A DNA stretch of 64,000 nucleotides from Promethearchaeota archaeon (GTDB taxonomy: Archaea; Asgardarchaeota; Lokiarchaeia; Sigyniarchaeales; SOKP01). The position numbers and the translations under genes were made by a program. The notes under the pieces were generated by a model, which saw only the letters and a program-made list of their open reading frames with translations, had not been told where the DNA came from and did no database searches. The stretch is taken from contig JALGVJ010000007.1 of assembly GCA_029838195.1 (NCBI GenBank), forward strand, positions 79,260 to 143,259, in the 5' to 3' direction. This document shows positions 55,513-64,000 of the stretch, piece by piece (position 1 is the first letter of the stretch; the number at the start of each line of letters is the position of its first letter).

Positions 55513-55899
55513 ATTTATTCTAAAAAAGTAATGGAACATTTTCAAAATCCACGTAACATGGGCAAAATGGAGGATCCGGATGGTGTGGGCGAAGTGGGAA
55601 ACCCCGTATGCGGTGACATGATGGTTATTTATATAAAAGTGAAAGAAAAAGATGGCGTGGAAGTCATTGATGACATTTCTTTCCAAACCTTTGGTTGTGC
55701 CGCAGCCATCGCCACATCAAGCATGATTACTGAACTTGCGAAAGGAAAAACGCTTGAGGATACCCTGAAAATCACGCGCCAAGATGTAGCGAATGCTTTA
55801 GAAGGCTTGCCACCTATTAAAATGCACTGTTCTAATTTAGCCGCGGATGGCCTACATGAAGCAATTAAAAATTATCGAAAGAAAAAACAGAACAAATAA
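55513..55899 (+). CDS. iscU: Fe-S scaffold protein IscU/NifU-N, apparent ATT start
   Basis: Scaffold on which IscS-derived sulfur and iron assemble a 2Fe-2S cluster. Three Cys ligands are present (GNPVCGDM, TFGCAAAIATSS, MHCSNLA), and PPIKMHC matches the chaperone-binding LPPVK-type motif. Read from the first ATG (55531), the protein begins MEHFQNPRNMG and lacks the usual opening MYSxKV. The six codons before it read ATT TAT TCT AAA AAA GTA, giving (I/M)YSKKV exactly as in homologues, and a stop lies two codons upstream of the ATT. I therefore place the start at ATT. The length of 128 residues is normal. Confidence 0.9.
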   Translation: MYSKKVMEHFQNPRNMGKMEDPDGVGEVGNPVCGDMMVIYIKVKEKDGVEVIDDISFQTFGCAAAIATSSMITELAKGKTLEDTLKITRQDVANALEGLPPIKMHCSNLAADGLHEAIKNYRKKKQNK

Positions 55900-55927
55900 G
55901 AAATCCGTGGAATGTTCTCCCACTTTT

Positions 55928-56797
55928 TCATTTTTTTTCTATGAGAGATCGTAATATTTCTAAATTTCTTTTATCTTCTTCTATTGTTTTTCCCTTTGGT
56001 GTTTCAAGAATGCCTGGATGATTTTTAAACCTCTCGTCATTCACAAAAAATCCAAAAGGTTTTTTACCAATTTTTCCTTGCCCGATGTGAATATGTCGAT
56101 CGACTCTTGACCCCAATTCCTTTTCAGAGTCATTTAAATGAAATGCAAATAAATATTTTAACCCAATCACGGAATCAAATTCGTCCCAAAGTTGTTCGTA
56201 TTTTTCGGGGGTCGTGAAGTCATACCCTGCGGCAAATGCATGACAAGTATCAAAACAAACACCGATTTTGTCCTTATCTTCAATCAAGTCCATGATATAC
56301 TTTAATTCTTCAAAAGTTTTACCCAAATTATTTCCTTGTCCAGCAGTTGTTTCTAATAAAATTTTAAAGGTAGGCTTTTCTATTTCTTTTAAGAGCGAAT
56401 TAAGTTGAGTAGCAATTCGGGCTAGCGCAGTATGTTCCGTTTCTTTTTCATCATGCTTATTAAGTGTACCAGGATGCATGACTACATGATCTATTTTCAA
56501 TTGATTTGCCTTCACTAACTCATCAAACATTGCATTGTGAGATTTTTCTAATTTTTCTTCATCTGAAGTAGCTAAGTTAATCAAATAACTATTATGGGAG
56601 AGCACTGGCCAGATCTCACTTCTTAACTGCTCTCTTGTTTCTAAATATTTATCAATCTCTTTTTTCTCCAATGGTTTCGATTGCCAGCCGCGAACATTCC
56701 GCACGAATACTTGAATCGATTCGCATGTCAATTCTTTTCCTCGCTCCAGGGCTTTATATTTTCCTCCCGAAACACTCATGTGAGCGCCTAATCGAAT
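55928..56797 (-). CDS. nfo: Endonuclease IV (AP endonuclease), apparent ATT start
   Basis: TIM-barrel metallo-enzyme cleaving at abasic sites. Metal ligands are in HVVMHPGTLN, LLETTAGQGNNLG, VCFDTCHAFAAG, FHLNDSEKELGSRVDRH and PGILETP. From the first ATG (56779) the protein begins MSVSGG, missing the first barrel strand. The in-frame codons before it read ATT CGA TTA GGC GCT CAC, giving the canonical RLGAHMSVSGG, and GGTGA lies six bases before that ATT, with a stop four codons... upstream limit at 56806-56804. The gene follows the Fe-S oxidoreductase by 15 bases and is likely co-transcribed. The total length of 289 residues is normal. Confidence 0.93.
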   Translation of the reverse strand: MRLGAHMSVSGGKYKALERGKELTCESIQVFVRNVRGWQSKPLEKKEIDKYLETREQLRSEIWPVLSHNSYLINLATSDEEKLEKSHNAMFDELVKANQLKIDHVVMHPGTLNKHDEKETEHTALARIATQLNSLLKEIEKPTFKILLETTAGQGNNLGKTFEELKYIMDLIEDKDKIGVCFDTCHAFAAGYDFTTPEKYEQLWDEFDSVIGLKYLFAFHLNDSEKELGSRVDRHIHIGQGKIGKKPFGFFVNDERFKNHPGILETPKGKTIEEDKRNLEILRSLIEKK

Positions 56798-56812
56798 GAA
56801 TTCTCACCCCTC

Positions 56813-57988
56813 TTAATCACACTTAAGCTCAAATTCTATTTTATCAATAAGTTCTATAAGATCTAAAACTTGAAATTTCGTATTAAATTTATTATTCGCA
56901 TCATTTAAATTTGTTTTACAGAACGGGCATGTAGACGAGATGACGGTCGCTCCCGTTTCGCTGGCTTCTTGTAATCGTTCTTTGGAAATCTCTAATGCCC
57001 ATTCGGGATAGCCAATCTTCACGCCTCCTCCAGCGCCACAACACCACGCATTTTCTTTATTCCTTTTCATTTCCACCAATTCTAAGCCCGGAATTTCCTT
57101 ATAAACTTCACGAGGCACTTCATATAATTTCATATGTCTACTTAAATGACACGGATCATGATATGTTACTTTTTTATCGTATTTTCCTTTAAATCTGATT
57201 TTTTCTTCAGATATTAATCGATAGATTAATTCGGCAGTATGATATACAGTCATCCCGTGATCAAAACCAAATTTTATCCAGTCTTTTTTAATGGTTTTAT
57301 AACAGCCCGCACAACTTGTAATTATTTTTGTAGCTCCAGTTTTTTTAATTTGAGCAATATTGTAATCGATAAATTCTTTTACGGAATTTATTTGACCCGT
57401 TCTGAATAAAGGACTACAACAACATCGCTCATCAATTAAAGTGAAATTGATATTGGCTCTTTTTAAAAATCTAAGCGTGGCATCTCGAATATTTTGCTGA
57501 CGATAATTGGAAGTACAACCAATAAAATACACCCATTCCGCCTCATCAGGTAACTCATGCTCTTTTCTTAATTCCGCATTCGTCGCATGCAGTTCACCAT
57601 AAGGATTATAAAATTTAGAATTTAGCGTGCGATCAAGCAGTGCTTTCTGCGGGTCCGGACAGAAGCCCTTTGCAGCTGCTTCTGCTCTGGCTGCTTCAAT
57701 GAAATCCACTAGAAAATCATTGAATTTATCAAATCGACAATTTTCTACGCAATTTCCGCACGTAGTACAAGCATATAATACATTTGCCATATTTTCACTC
57801 CATGAAATGTCCCCTATTAGCGCAGCGTAAGCTAACCACAATCTGCCGCCTGTTGAGTAAGTTTCAAACCTATATTTCTTATATGAAGGACAATTAATAT
57901 CCGAATAAGTCGTGGTAAATTTACAATAACCACACCTGAAACATCGATGAATCATAGACTTCCAATCTTGTGCTTCTTGCCCTGCCAT
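56813..57988 (-). CDS. Fe-S oxidoreductase with CCG domains (GlcF/HdrB-like)
   Basis: A 391-residue electron-transfer subunit. N-terminal ferredoxin-type cluster motifs are CFRCGYC with a following NCP, and CTTCGNCVENC. Two CCG cysteine-rich domains follow: ERCCCSPLFRTGQ with CAGCYK, then DPCHLSRH with AWCCGAGGGVK. Start is ATG 57988, overlapping the stop of the FAD gene (TAATG) with GGGAGGTGG just upstream; the longer frame from TTG 58006 lacks support. It forms a pair with the FAD oxidase, like glycolate or D-lactate dehydrogenases, passing electrons to an unknown acceptor. Confidence 0.92.
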   Translation of the reverse strand: MAGQEAQDWKSMIHRCFRCGYCKFTTTYSDINCPSYKKYRFETYSTGGRLWLAYAALIGDISWSENMANVLYACTTCGNCVENCRFDKFNDFLVDFIEAARAEAAAKGFCPDPQKALLDRTLNSKFYNPYGELHATNAELRKEHELPDEAEWVYFIGCTSNYRQQNIRDATLRFLKRANINFTLIDERCCCSPLFRTGQINSVKEFIDYNIAQIKKTGATKIITSCAGCYKTIKKDWIKFGFDHGMTVYHTAELIYRLISEEKIRFKGKYDKKVTYHDPCHLSRHMKLYEVPREVYKEIPGLELVEMKRNKENAWCCGAGGGVKIGYPEWALEISKERLQEASETGATVISSTCPFCKTNLNDANNKFNTKFQVLDLIELIDKIEFELKCD

Positions 57989-59361
57989 TAATTTTCCACC
58001 TCCCAATTGCCAGGATTCATGATACCATTTGGATCCAAGAGTTTTCGAATGGAACTAAATAATTTCAAGTAATTCGGATCCATTTTATTCATTATCATTT
58101 TTTGGGCTTCTAATTCGGGCTTCCACGGAACACCACCTAATTTCAAAACTTCTACATTGGTTTCATGGAGCGCCTGTCTAGCATTCGCAATATCGTCGGG
58201 ATCAGCACGATTAAACGAATAAGAAATGAAAAACATAATATTATGAGCTTTCCCTATAATACGCGCCCCCATTGTGGGGATAATCCCATGATTATTAGAG
58301 ATTTCATATCCCTTGGAAATTATTTGTGGAATTTTTTCTAAAGGAAGCATGGCTCCCACGTATTCAAAACCGCCTCCTTTTCTAAAATCTGCGGCTTTTG
58401 CAGCAAATTGAGGTTTTTCTAAGAATATATCATAATATCTATCCGGTACTTTCATGTATCGTGCTCCCCTTTTCCTATAGACCTTTTTTAAAATTTTAAT
58501 TTTTTCGTCAATCTCCGCTTGATCGTTTCCGGTTATGTACGTAATGAGGGTTATATAACCTTTCATCCATTCGGGTTTATCTTGTATTCCCAAAAGCACA
58601 TCTTCTATGATATCTAATTCCGTGACGCCGTGTAATAATTCCGGAACGGCATTAGGATCCTTGGCTAATCCAAACACGCACGTTCTTAACTTGGGTTTTG
58701 GATATAACTTATACGAGAGCTTAGTTATTATTCCTAACGTTCCAAAAGAGCTAATAAAAAGACCTATCATGTCTGGAATTGGGCCCCTCGCAAACCAAAA
58801 CTCCGAAACAGCACAAGATCCCAATTTACATAGTTCCCCATTTGGCAAGACCACCTCTAATCCATTAATCATTTGGCCATGGTCACCGTATTTTTGAGAT
58901 AAGTACCCCGAACCATGGATTAACGCATTTCCGGCTATTGTAACCGAAGGCGGGGCATCTGGCATGGAATTCTCTAAATCCGGATGATGCTGTTCCAAGT
59001 AGGCTTTTAATTGGCCGGTCGTGACTCCTGGCTCTATTAAAGCATATCTACTTTTCTCATTAATTTCAAGGATTCTATCCATTCTTTTCAAATCCATTAC
59101 GATTCCTCCTTTCACGGGAAGAGTTAATCCACTTAAAGTCAAGCCACCGCCCATTGGAACGATAGGGATCTTCTTTTTATTAGCAAGTTTGACTATATTT
59201 TGTACTTCTTCCACGGTTTTGGGCATGACTACGAAATCAACTTTACGAGGCAATGAAGCTCCCGGATCAATTCCGTAAATGTAGAGATCTTCGGGCTTAT
59301 TAGAGGCAAATTCAGGGCCAGTTATATCTTGTAATTTTTTAATGATTGAGTCATCAAACAT
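57988..59361 (-). CDS. FAD-linked oxidase (GlcD/D-lactate dehydrogenase type)
   Basis: A 457-residue flavoprotein of the FAD-binding PCMH/FAD-oxidase C family oxidising a 2-hydroxy acid. The FAD segment has VVMPKTVEEVQNIVKLANKK, PMGGGLTLSG and GLEVVLPNGELCKLGS. The C-terminal half contains KLYPKP and ends LLDPNGIMNPGNW, as in GlcD and Dld proteins. The Fe-S partner gene overlaps its stop codon, so translation is coupled. Glycolate, D-lactate or another hydroxy acid is possible; active-site residues do not decide between them. Confidence 0.92.
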   Translation of the reverse strand: MFDDSIIKKLQDITGPEFASNKPEDLYIYGIDPGASLPRKVDFVVMPKTVEEVQNIVKLANKKKIPIVPMGGGLTLSGLTLPVKGGIVMDLKRMDRILEINEKSRYALIEPGVTTGQLKAYLEQHHPDLENSMPDAPPSVTIAGNALIHGSGYLSQKYGDHGQMINGLEVVLPNGELCKLGSCAVSEFWFARGPIPDMIGLFISSFGTLGIITKLSYKLYPKPKLRTCVFGLAKDPNAVPELLHGVTELDIIEDVLLGIQDKPEWMKGYITLITYITGNDQAEIDEKIKILKKVYRKRGARYMKVPDRYYDIFLEKPQFAAKAADFRKGGGFEYVGAMLPLEKIPQIISKGYEISNNHGIIPTMGARIIGKAHNIMFFISYSFNRADPDDIANARQALHETNVEVLKLGGVPWKPELEAQKMIMNKMDPNYLKLFSSIRKLLDPNGIMNPGNWEVEN

Positions 59362-59616
59362 GTGGATACACGAATTTTTAATAATTATTTTAATTTCATT
59401 ATAAATTAGGTGTCCAATTACATGTTATTGTAATAATGGATGATAATCAAATAATAATTAATATTTAGTTTTTTATCTTTAAATATTTCATTTTTTAAGA
59501 TAAAAATTTTTCACTAATTTGGATATCAATTATGGCATTTTTCTTCCATTGTTAAGGAGAAGTACTTTTAAAATGACCTGATTCATAAAAACCTAAATAT
59601 TTAAATTAAATATTTC

Positions 59617-60207
59617 ATGAAGAATCTTCAAAAATATTATCCAATTATCATGTCCATTCAAGCAAAAAAGGAAGGATTATTACGATATTCAGGAATGGGG
59701 CTCATGTTTTTGGGATTAATCCTTTCAATCATCGTGGATATCATCATTTTAGTAACCAGTTTACACGTTGCACTATTTATCATTTTAACAATAACATGGC
59801 TTACATTGATCGCCCTTTTAAAATTAGAAATTGATTTCGTCGTTGATAACTTTTTGAAAATTATACTCGTGGTTGGCATTGTTTCGGTGTTTCTAATAAT
59901 TATCGGATCCCTTTCTACAATAGTTGTTTCTTTTAGAATGTCATTTATTTTTATCGCAATTTCCAGCATCACGCTCTCAATGGCATGGAATTATTCCCTT
60001 TCGATATACAAGCGAGAAAAGCTATTTAGTATAATAGGGATCATTTTTTATTTGGTAATTACAATCCTCTATAGATATGCCTTGGTTACCACCAATACGC
60101 TACTTGTCGTAGAAATATTAGCAAACATCCTAGTAGTTATAGGATTAATTGGCATTATATTAGGAGAAGGATTAATGAAGAAAAAAAAACTATTGAATTA
60201 TATATGA
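59617..60207 (+). CDS. Small polytopic membrane protein of unknown function
   Basis: A 196-residue protein with about six hydrophobic helices (YSGMGLMFLGLILSIIVDII, VALFIILTITWLTLIALL, IILVVGIVSVFLIIIGSL, FIFIAISSITLSMAW, IIGIIFYLVITILY, VVEILANILVVIGLIGIIL) and a basic C-terminus KKKK. No functional motif is seen. It ends one base from the convergent AOR gene. Its upstream 255 bases are AT-rich without further features. Confidence 0.7.
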   Translation: MKNLQKYYPIIMSIQAKKEGLLRYSGMGLMFLGLILSIIVDIIILVTSLHVALFIILTITWLTLIALLKLEIDFVVDNFLKIILVVGIVSVFLIIIGSLSTIVVSFRMSFIFIAISSITLSMAWNYSLSIYKREKLFSIIGIIFYLVITILYRYALVTTNTLLVVEILANILVVIGLIGIILGEGLMKKKKLLNYI

Positions 60208-60208
60208 T

Positions 60209-61927
60209 TTACTCGTATAATCGCTTCCAGAAATCTTGGAAATCTTTACGTGCAAAGGTCACGGTTAGATTTGTAGGGCTAACAGGCTCCTCGCGCAAGA
60301 AGGAAGGAAGATCATTATCTCTTTGATGGATTCCAGCTTTTTCATTAAATTCAATCTCTAACTTTAATATTTTTTTTCCGATATTAATGACATCTTCACG
60401 AGTAAGCCTAAGATCGTACATGGCATTAAGCGCCCCCGCAACAATTTTCATAGTTCCCACATCAGGACCAATAAAATAACAGCAGCCCATGGAATCTAAG
60501 ACCGTAGTATATACTTGTAATTCGCATGATAATTCTAATTTATGAGAATTTTCGGTCAAATCTCCATAATCTCGGTCACTATCAGGCACGCGACCTGCAA
60601 TAGCCGCTCCAGCTGTATGGTCTGCTCCTTGGGGGCTGGTTGCATAAGTTACGCTCATTCCTTTGAATACCCGAGGATCATAGCCCGAAATACCTTGTTT
60701 TTTAACGTGAGGAATGCGAGTGATGTTCAATTGACGACCTAATTCATACACCCCATTCCCATACAATTTACCCGTGTCAGAATTTTTTCTAATTTCCTCC
60801 AAGATTTCTAAAGCTCGCTCGTGATCCCCCCACTTTATTTTTCCCGCATCCATGGCTAAGGCAATGGTATCTCCAAATTCAATTGTATCTACACCGATAT
60901 CATCACAGTAATGATCAATCTGAGCTAATGCATCTAAATCATTAATCAAGCAATTAGACCCATTTGCGAAGATGGTTTCATATTCTAAACTCGATGTTAC
61001 GTGATTTCCTTTCTCATCCACGTAATAATTAGAACATTTAATGACACATGTTGGGCTACAAGGAAGCCTTTTTTTCCCGCCCCGATTTATTACAATTTCA
61101 TGAAGTTTTTCTCCCGAGATGTTATTTGCATCTTCATAAGACCCTTTTCTAAAATTTTGAGTAGGTAATCCACCGATTTCACTCATTATACGCACGCCCA
61201 ATGCTGTACCATAAACAGAGAGAGCTTCTTTCGTTTCTGCAAGTTTCTTAGCAAAGGGTTTTATTATTTTCCTAAATTGCTGAAGGTCATGTATCTTAAC
61301 TTGAGACGTTTTAGTAGGAAAAACGACAATGGCTTTCACGTTTTTAGAGCCCATGACGGCACCTATTCCGCCCCGTCCAGCATGTCTGCTTGGAAATCCC
61401 TCAATATCATTTGTGGCTATAGTAGAATTTTTATACATCCATTCTCCCGCAGGTCCAATGGAATAAATTCCAATTTTATCTCCATATTTGTTTTTTAATC
61501 GCTCATGTAATTCATAATTACCCAATCCTGCAAATTTCTCGGCAGATTCCAATTTAATGCTATTATCATTAATTAAGATTAATGTTTTGGAAGAAGCTTT
61601 TCCTTCTAAAACTAAAGCTCGAATACCCAAGCGCGCTAGCATCATCGCAGGTCTCCCGCCAGCATTTGCTTCTTTAATGCCACCTGTTAAAGGACTTTTA
61701 GCTCCAACAGAAGTGCGAGCGGAGTTTGGAAAGGGCGTTCCCGTTAAAAGCCCATTTGCTATTATTAATTTATTTTTTACTCCAAGTGGATCGCAATCCG
61801 GAGGTACTTCTTCTGAAATTATTTTAGAACTTAATCCCCGTGCTCCAAACAAGAAATACTTCGAATTTTTATCAATTTCCTCAAAACGAACCGAAAGAGT
61901 ATTTAAATCAAGCCTTGCAATTTTCAT
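60209..61927 (-). CDS. aor: Aldehyde:ferredoxin oxidoreductase (tungsten-pterin family)
   Basis: Oxidises aldehydes to acids with ferredoxin, using a tungsten (or Mo) bis-pterin and a 4Fe-4S cluster. The N-terminal domain carries GLLTGTPFPNSART and FPSRHAGRGGIGAVMGSKNVK, the pterin- and phosphate-binding region. Cluster ligands are the three Cys of CSPTCVIKC and a later Cys in SMGCCYF. GADHTAGAA and GIDTIEFGD-like DDIGVDTIEFGD are also family landmarks. At 572 residues it is slightly short of the 600-620 of Pyrococcus AOR. The dithiolene sulfurs of its cofactor could come from the IscS/TusA/E1/MoaD genes of this window. Substrate aldehyde unknown. Confidence 0.94.
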   Translation of the reverse strand: MKIARLDLNTLSVRFEEIDKNSKYFLFGARGLSSKIISEEVPPDCDPLGVKNKLIIANGLLTGTPFPNSARTSVGAKSPLTGGIKEANAGGRPAMMLARLGIRALVLEGKASSKTLILINDNSIKLESAEKFAGLGNYELHERLKNKYGDKIGIYSIGPAGEWMYKNSTIATNDIEGFPSRHAGRGGIGAVMGSKNVKAIVVFPTKTSQVKIHDLQQFRKIIKPFAKKLAETKEALSVYGTALGVRIMSEIGGLPTQNFRKGSYEDANNISGEKLHEIVINRGGKKRLPCSPTCVIKCSNYYVDEKGNHVTSSLEYETIFANGSNCLINDLDALAQIDHYCDDIGVDTIEFGDTIALAMDAGKIKWGDHERALEILEEIRKNSDTGKLYGNGVYELGRQLNITRIPHVKKQGISGYDPRVFKGMSVTYATSPQGADHTAGAAIAGRVPDSDRDYGDLTENSHKLELSCELQVYTTVLDSMGCCYFIGPDVGTMKIVAGALNAMYDLRLTREDVINIGKKILKLEIEFNEKAGIHQRDNDLPSFLREEPVSPTNLTVTFARKDFQDFWKRLYE

Positions 61928-62139
61928 GTTAATTTAAATAATGGAAGATGTTTTTTTATTTTTACTCCGTCTTTCTGCTATTTTTTCACATGCTCGTTAA
62001 AGTGAAGAAGAAATAAAACTTTCGACTCGAAAAAACCCATTCAATTGTTGAGAAGTCTTAAATACGATATCGCAAAATTACTCCATTTTAGGAGATGTTA
62101 AAAGGAAGATGAAAGAAAAGAAAATGTGGAAAAAAATAA

Positions 62140-62655
62140 TTAAAATTTGTCGTGATGAACAATTTGTTCTAATGGAATGCGATCTTGAACTTCTCCCTTT
62201 TTCTTTTTCGGATATCCAACAGGAGTTAATCCGACCACGCGATATTTTTCCGGAATTTCCAATATTTTTTTTATTTTTTTCTCATTGAACCAGCCAATCC
62301 AGCATGTTCCTAAGCCTTCTGCAGTTGCGGCTAAAATAAGATGTTCAAAACAGATTCCAAAATCCACGGTAAAATATTTTATTCCATTCCCTCCCGTGCC
62401 CGAATCTTTTTCTGAGATAACTCCCACGATAAAAATTGGAGCGTCTGAAAATTTCCCGATTTGGCCTGTAGCTTTTCTAACTGCTTTTACTTTTTCGGGA
62501 TCTTTTACTACTATATAGTGAACGCCTTGTTTATTAGCCCATGTCGGAGCAAGCCGTGCCGCTTCTAAAATTCGATGAATACTCTCTTCCGGTGGCATAT
62601 CAGGAAGGTATTTCCTATAACTTCTTCTAGTTCTAATTACTTCATAAAAATCCAT
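62140..62655 (-). CDS. Nitroreductase-family flavoprotein
   Basis: A 171-residue FMN-dependent oxidoreductase. FYEVIRTRRSYRKY contains the FMN phosphate-binding Arg cluster, LEAARLAPTWANKQ follows, and GLGTCWIGWFNEKKIKKIL is the usual C-terminal motif. Physiological substrates in this family are diverse (nitro compounds, flavins, quinones, dehalogenation), so no specific role is claimed. It follows in the same direction as the upstream TFB-side region and precedes AOR by 212 bases, perhaps as a separate transcript. Confidence 0.9.
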   Translation of the reverse strand: MDFYEVIRTRRSYRKYLPDMPPEESIHRILEAARLAPTWANKQGVHYIVVKDPEKVKAVRKATGQIGKFSDAPIFIVGVISEKDSGTGGNGIKYFTVDFGICFEHLILAATAEGLGTCWIGWFNEKKIKKILEIPEKYRVVGLTPVGYPKKKKGEVQDRIPLEQIVHHDKF

Positions 62656-62806
62656 GGCCTTCTTACCTTTTACAATTAAATGGTTGATTTCGAGGAATTT
62701 ATAGTTAATTTAAAATATTCTTGAAAAACATTTCCTCATGTTAATTAAATTATTTTTCGTTTTTATACGCTTTTCCTAAAATTATTAAAAAAATCAGAAT
62801 AAAGTA

Positions 62807-62822
62807 GGAAAAGATATAAATA
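62807..62822 (+). promoter_or_regulatory. BRE/TATA promoter of the TFB gene
   Basis: GGAAAAGATATAAATA (BRE-like purines, then ATATAAATA) lies about 62 bases before the TFB ATG, predicting transcription start near 62843 and a leader of about 40 bases. Confidence 0.6.
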
Positions 62823-62882
62823 CGAGAGATGGATCTTCTAGTGTTAAATCTCTTTTAATAATAACCTTTTTTTTCATCCAAC

Positions 62883-63815
62883 ATGAATTTATATCAACAA
62901 GTAAATGTAAAATATGATAAAGATTTCCAAACGGAGGATTTCTCCCACTTTTGTTGTTGCGATAATCAGATCATTGAATCAAGGAATGGTAATAAAGTAT
63001 GCTTGAACTGTGGAATGATCTTCGAACGGATTTACGTGGGAAATGAAAGAAGAGCCTATACATTCGAAGAAATTTCAAATAGACGGCGAACGGAACCACG
63101 ATGGAGAAACTTCGGTCCCAGAACCTTACTCCCCATTACGAATAAAGATTCTAAAGGTAATTCCATTGCCCCGCAAGAGAAAGCGCTATTTTTGAGATTA
63201 TCGAAAATCCAAAACTCCTTAATTTCAAGTATTGAGAGGAATTTTTGGGAAGCCAAACCGAAATTGACCATGTTATCTTCGAAGTTAAATATACCAGATT
63301 ATATCGTGGAAACTGCTTGGAAGATCTACAAGATTGTAGCTAAAAAAAAGCTAACCATGGGAAGGTCTATAGATGGATTTATAGCGGGGTCGTTATATGT
63401 GGCAATTCGGGTTCACGAGTTCCCTCGTTTATTAGATGAAATTTGCGATACCGCATTAATTCCTCGAAGAACAGTCATCCAAAGTTTAGGAATGATTATT
63501 AGAGAAATTCTACCAGCTTTAGGATTAAAATATTCTCCCATTACTGTTGAATCCTTGATATACCGATTTGGAAATGAATTATCTCTTCCCATGAGCATTC
63601 AAAAGAAAGCCATTAATCTTTATTTAATTGCATCTAAAAAGGGCTTAGAGAAAGCGGGTAAAGATCCCAAAGGATTAGCTGCGGCTTGTATTTATATTGC
63701 GAGTAAAGATTCTTCCATCAAAAAGACACAATCCTTTATTGCTACAACTGCAAAAATCACGGAAGTCACGCTAAGAAGCAGGACCAAGCAAATAAGAGAG
63801 ACTTTAACGTGCTAA
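62883..63815 (+). CDS. tfb: Transcription initiation factor TFB (TFIIB homologue)
   Basis: Archaeal general transcription factor bridging TBP and RNA polymerase. The 310 residues hold an N-terminal zinc ribbon with Cys pairs around CCCDNQIIES and KVCLNCGMIFE, a B-reader/linker segment with EEISNRRRTEPRWRNFG, and two cyclin-fold repeats (about 105-200 and 205-305). The second repeat contains KDPKGLAAACIYIASK, a typical TFB signature. The first ribbon half reads FCCCD where CPxCG is usual, so its fold may be slightly divergent. Asgard genomes often encode several TFBs. The preceding TATA box is strong. Confidence 0.94.
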   Translation: MNLYQQVNVKYDKDFQTEDFSHFCCCDNQIIESRNGNKVCLNCGMIFERIYVGNERRAYTFEEISNRRRTEPRWRNFGPRTLLPITNKDSKGNSIAPQEKALFLRLSKIQNSLISSIERNFWEAKPKLTMLSSKLNIPDYIVETAWKIYKIVAKKKLTMGRSIDGFIAGSLYVAIRVHEFPRLLDEICDTALIPRRTVIQSLGMIIREILPALGLKYSPITVESLIYRFGNELSLPMSIQKKAINLYLIASKKGLEKAGKDPKGLAAACIYIASKDSSIKKTQSFIATTAKITEVTLRSRTKQIRETLTC

Positions 63816-63903
63816 GATTCAATAAAAATAAGATTTCATTTATTTTCATGAAATAAATAATGGATAAAAAAGAGATTGGTATCAACTGAGGGTATTTTTA
63901 AGT

Positions 63904-64000
63904 TTATAATTTAGCTTGGTTTTTAAATTTTTTAGCTTTAAGGGCGACAAAAATCGAGATTATAGCAATCGCAGTTTTGTCGGTTCTCGCTTGTAATCCG
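63904..64000 (-). CDS. C-terminal end of a gene entering from the right edge
   Basis: The minus-strand frame from 63999 to a TAA at 63906-63904 reads 31 residues (GLQARTDKTAIAIISIFVAL, then a Lys-rich end). It resembles the end of a protein with a hydrophobic segment and basic tail and would converge on the TFB gene. The evidence is only an open frame of 32 codons, so it may be chance. Confidence 0.3.
   Translation of the reverse strand, partial: GLQARTDKTAIAIISIFVALKAKKFKNQAKL

Noticed and set aside
61010..61050. CX3CX3C spacing in the AOR cluster motif as a novel ligand arrangement
   Set aside because: I recall other AOR-family proteins with a similar CxxxCVIxCSN segment, so it is probably a normal subfamily trait rather than a new one.

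Overview
The window looks like a chromosomal piece of an Asgard archaeon, most likely of the Lokiarchaeia type. It encodes a close relative of eukaryotic actin, a TFB/TFIIB-type transcription factor, an archaeal type IA topoisomerase, Lrp and bacterio-opsin-activator (Bat) type regulators, and a tungsten-type aldehyde:ferredoxin oxidoreductase. DNA is AT-rich, genes are often preceded by GGAGG/GGTGA ribosome-binding sites, and TATA boxes lie in front of several genes. I saw no rRNA, tRNA, CRISPR array, complete insertion sequence or prophage. The lineage is inferred from gene content only.

Layout. 1-5 kb: convergent glycoside hydrolases (GH78 rhamnosidase, cut by the window edge, and a GH20-type hexosaminidase carrying a GH78-like accessory domain). 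5-8 kb: phosphate module (DUF47, PiT transporter, DUF47-like). 8-14 kb: amidase, GH106-type rhamnosidase, sugar-nucleotide-type SDR. 14-20 kb: Bat-like regulator, PAS histidine kinase, topoisomerase IA. 20-31 kb: amide and peptide catabolism (D-aminoacylase, C45-type NTN hydrolase, TetR regulator, MaoC-like hydratase, beta-lactamase-family hydrolase, M29 aminopeptidase, GPH transporter, aminotransferase), with a palindrome shared by the tetR promoter and the divergent M29/transporter promoters. 31-40 kb: a duplicated winged-helix gene lying beside a truncated aminotransferase, actin homologue, PIG-L deacetylase, two membrane-associated proteins, phosphohexomutase, proline-rich repeat protein. 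40-47 kb: repeats and gene remnants, phosphoribosyltransferase, HEAT-repeat protein, split SLC41/MgtE-type transporter with a PhoU-TrkA_C partner, and 6-phospho-3-hexuloisomerase.

47-57 kb is a sulfur, cysteine and Fe-S block: E1-like MoeB/ThiF enzyme, TusA, serine acetyltransferase with a zinc ribbon, cysteine synthase, MoaD/ThiS protein, an orphan substrate-binding-fold protein, quinolinate synthase (an Fe-S enzyme), a Cys-tailed Lrp regulator, a small winged-helix protein, IscS, IscU and endonuclease IV. 57-62 kb holds a FAD/Fe-S oxidase pair, AOR and a nitroreductase. A plausible flow is cysteine -> IscS -> IscU for Fe-S clusters, and IscS/TusA -> E1-MoaD -> pterin dithiolene for the AOR cofactor.

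The most striking observation is that several genes of the sulfur block appear to start at ATT. Endonuclease IV and IscU lack conserved N-terminal residues when read from their first ATG, and regain them exactly when read from an in-frame ATT. For endonuclease IV a GGTGA site sits six bases before that ATT. Two further genes show a strong ribosome-binding site ahead of an in-frame ATT. Other points of interest are an actin homologue with substitutions at the equivalents of the ATP-hydrolysis residues, a duplicated regulatory gene carrying a scar of the topoisomerase 3' end, and a six-cysteine tail on an Lrp regulator.
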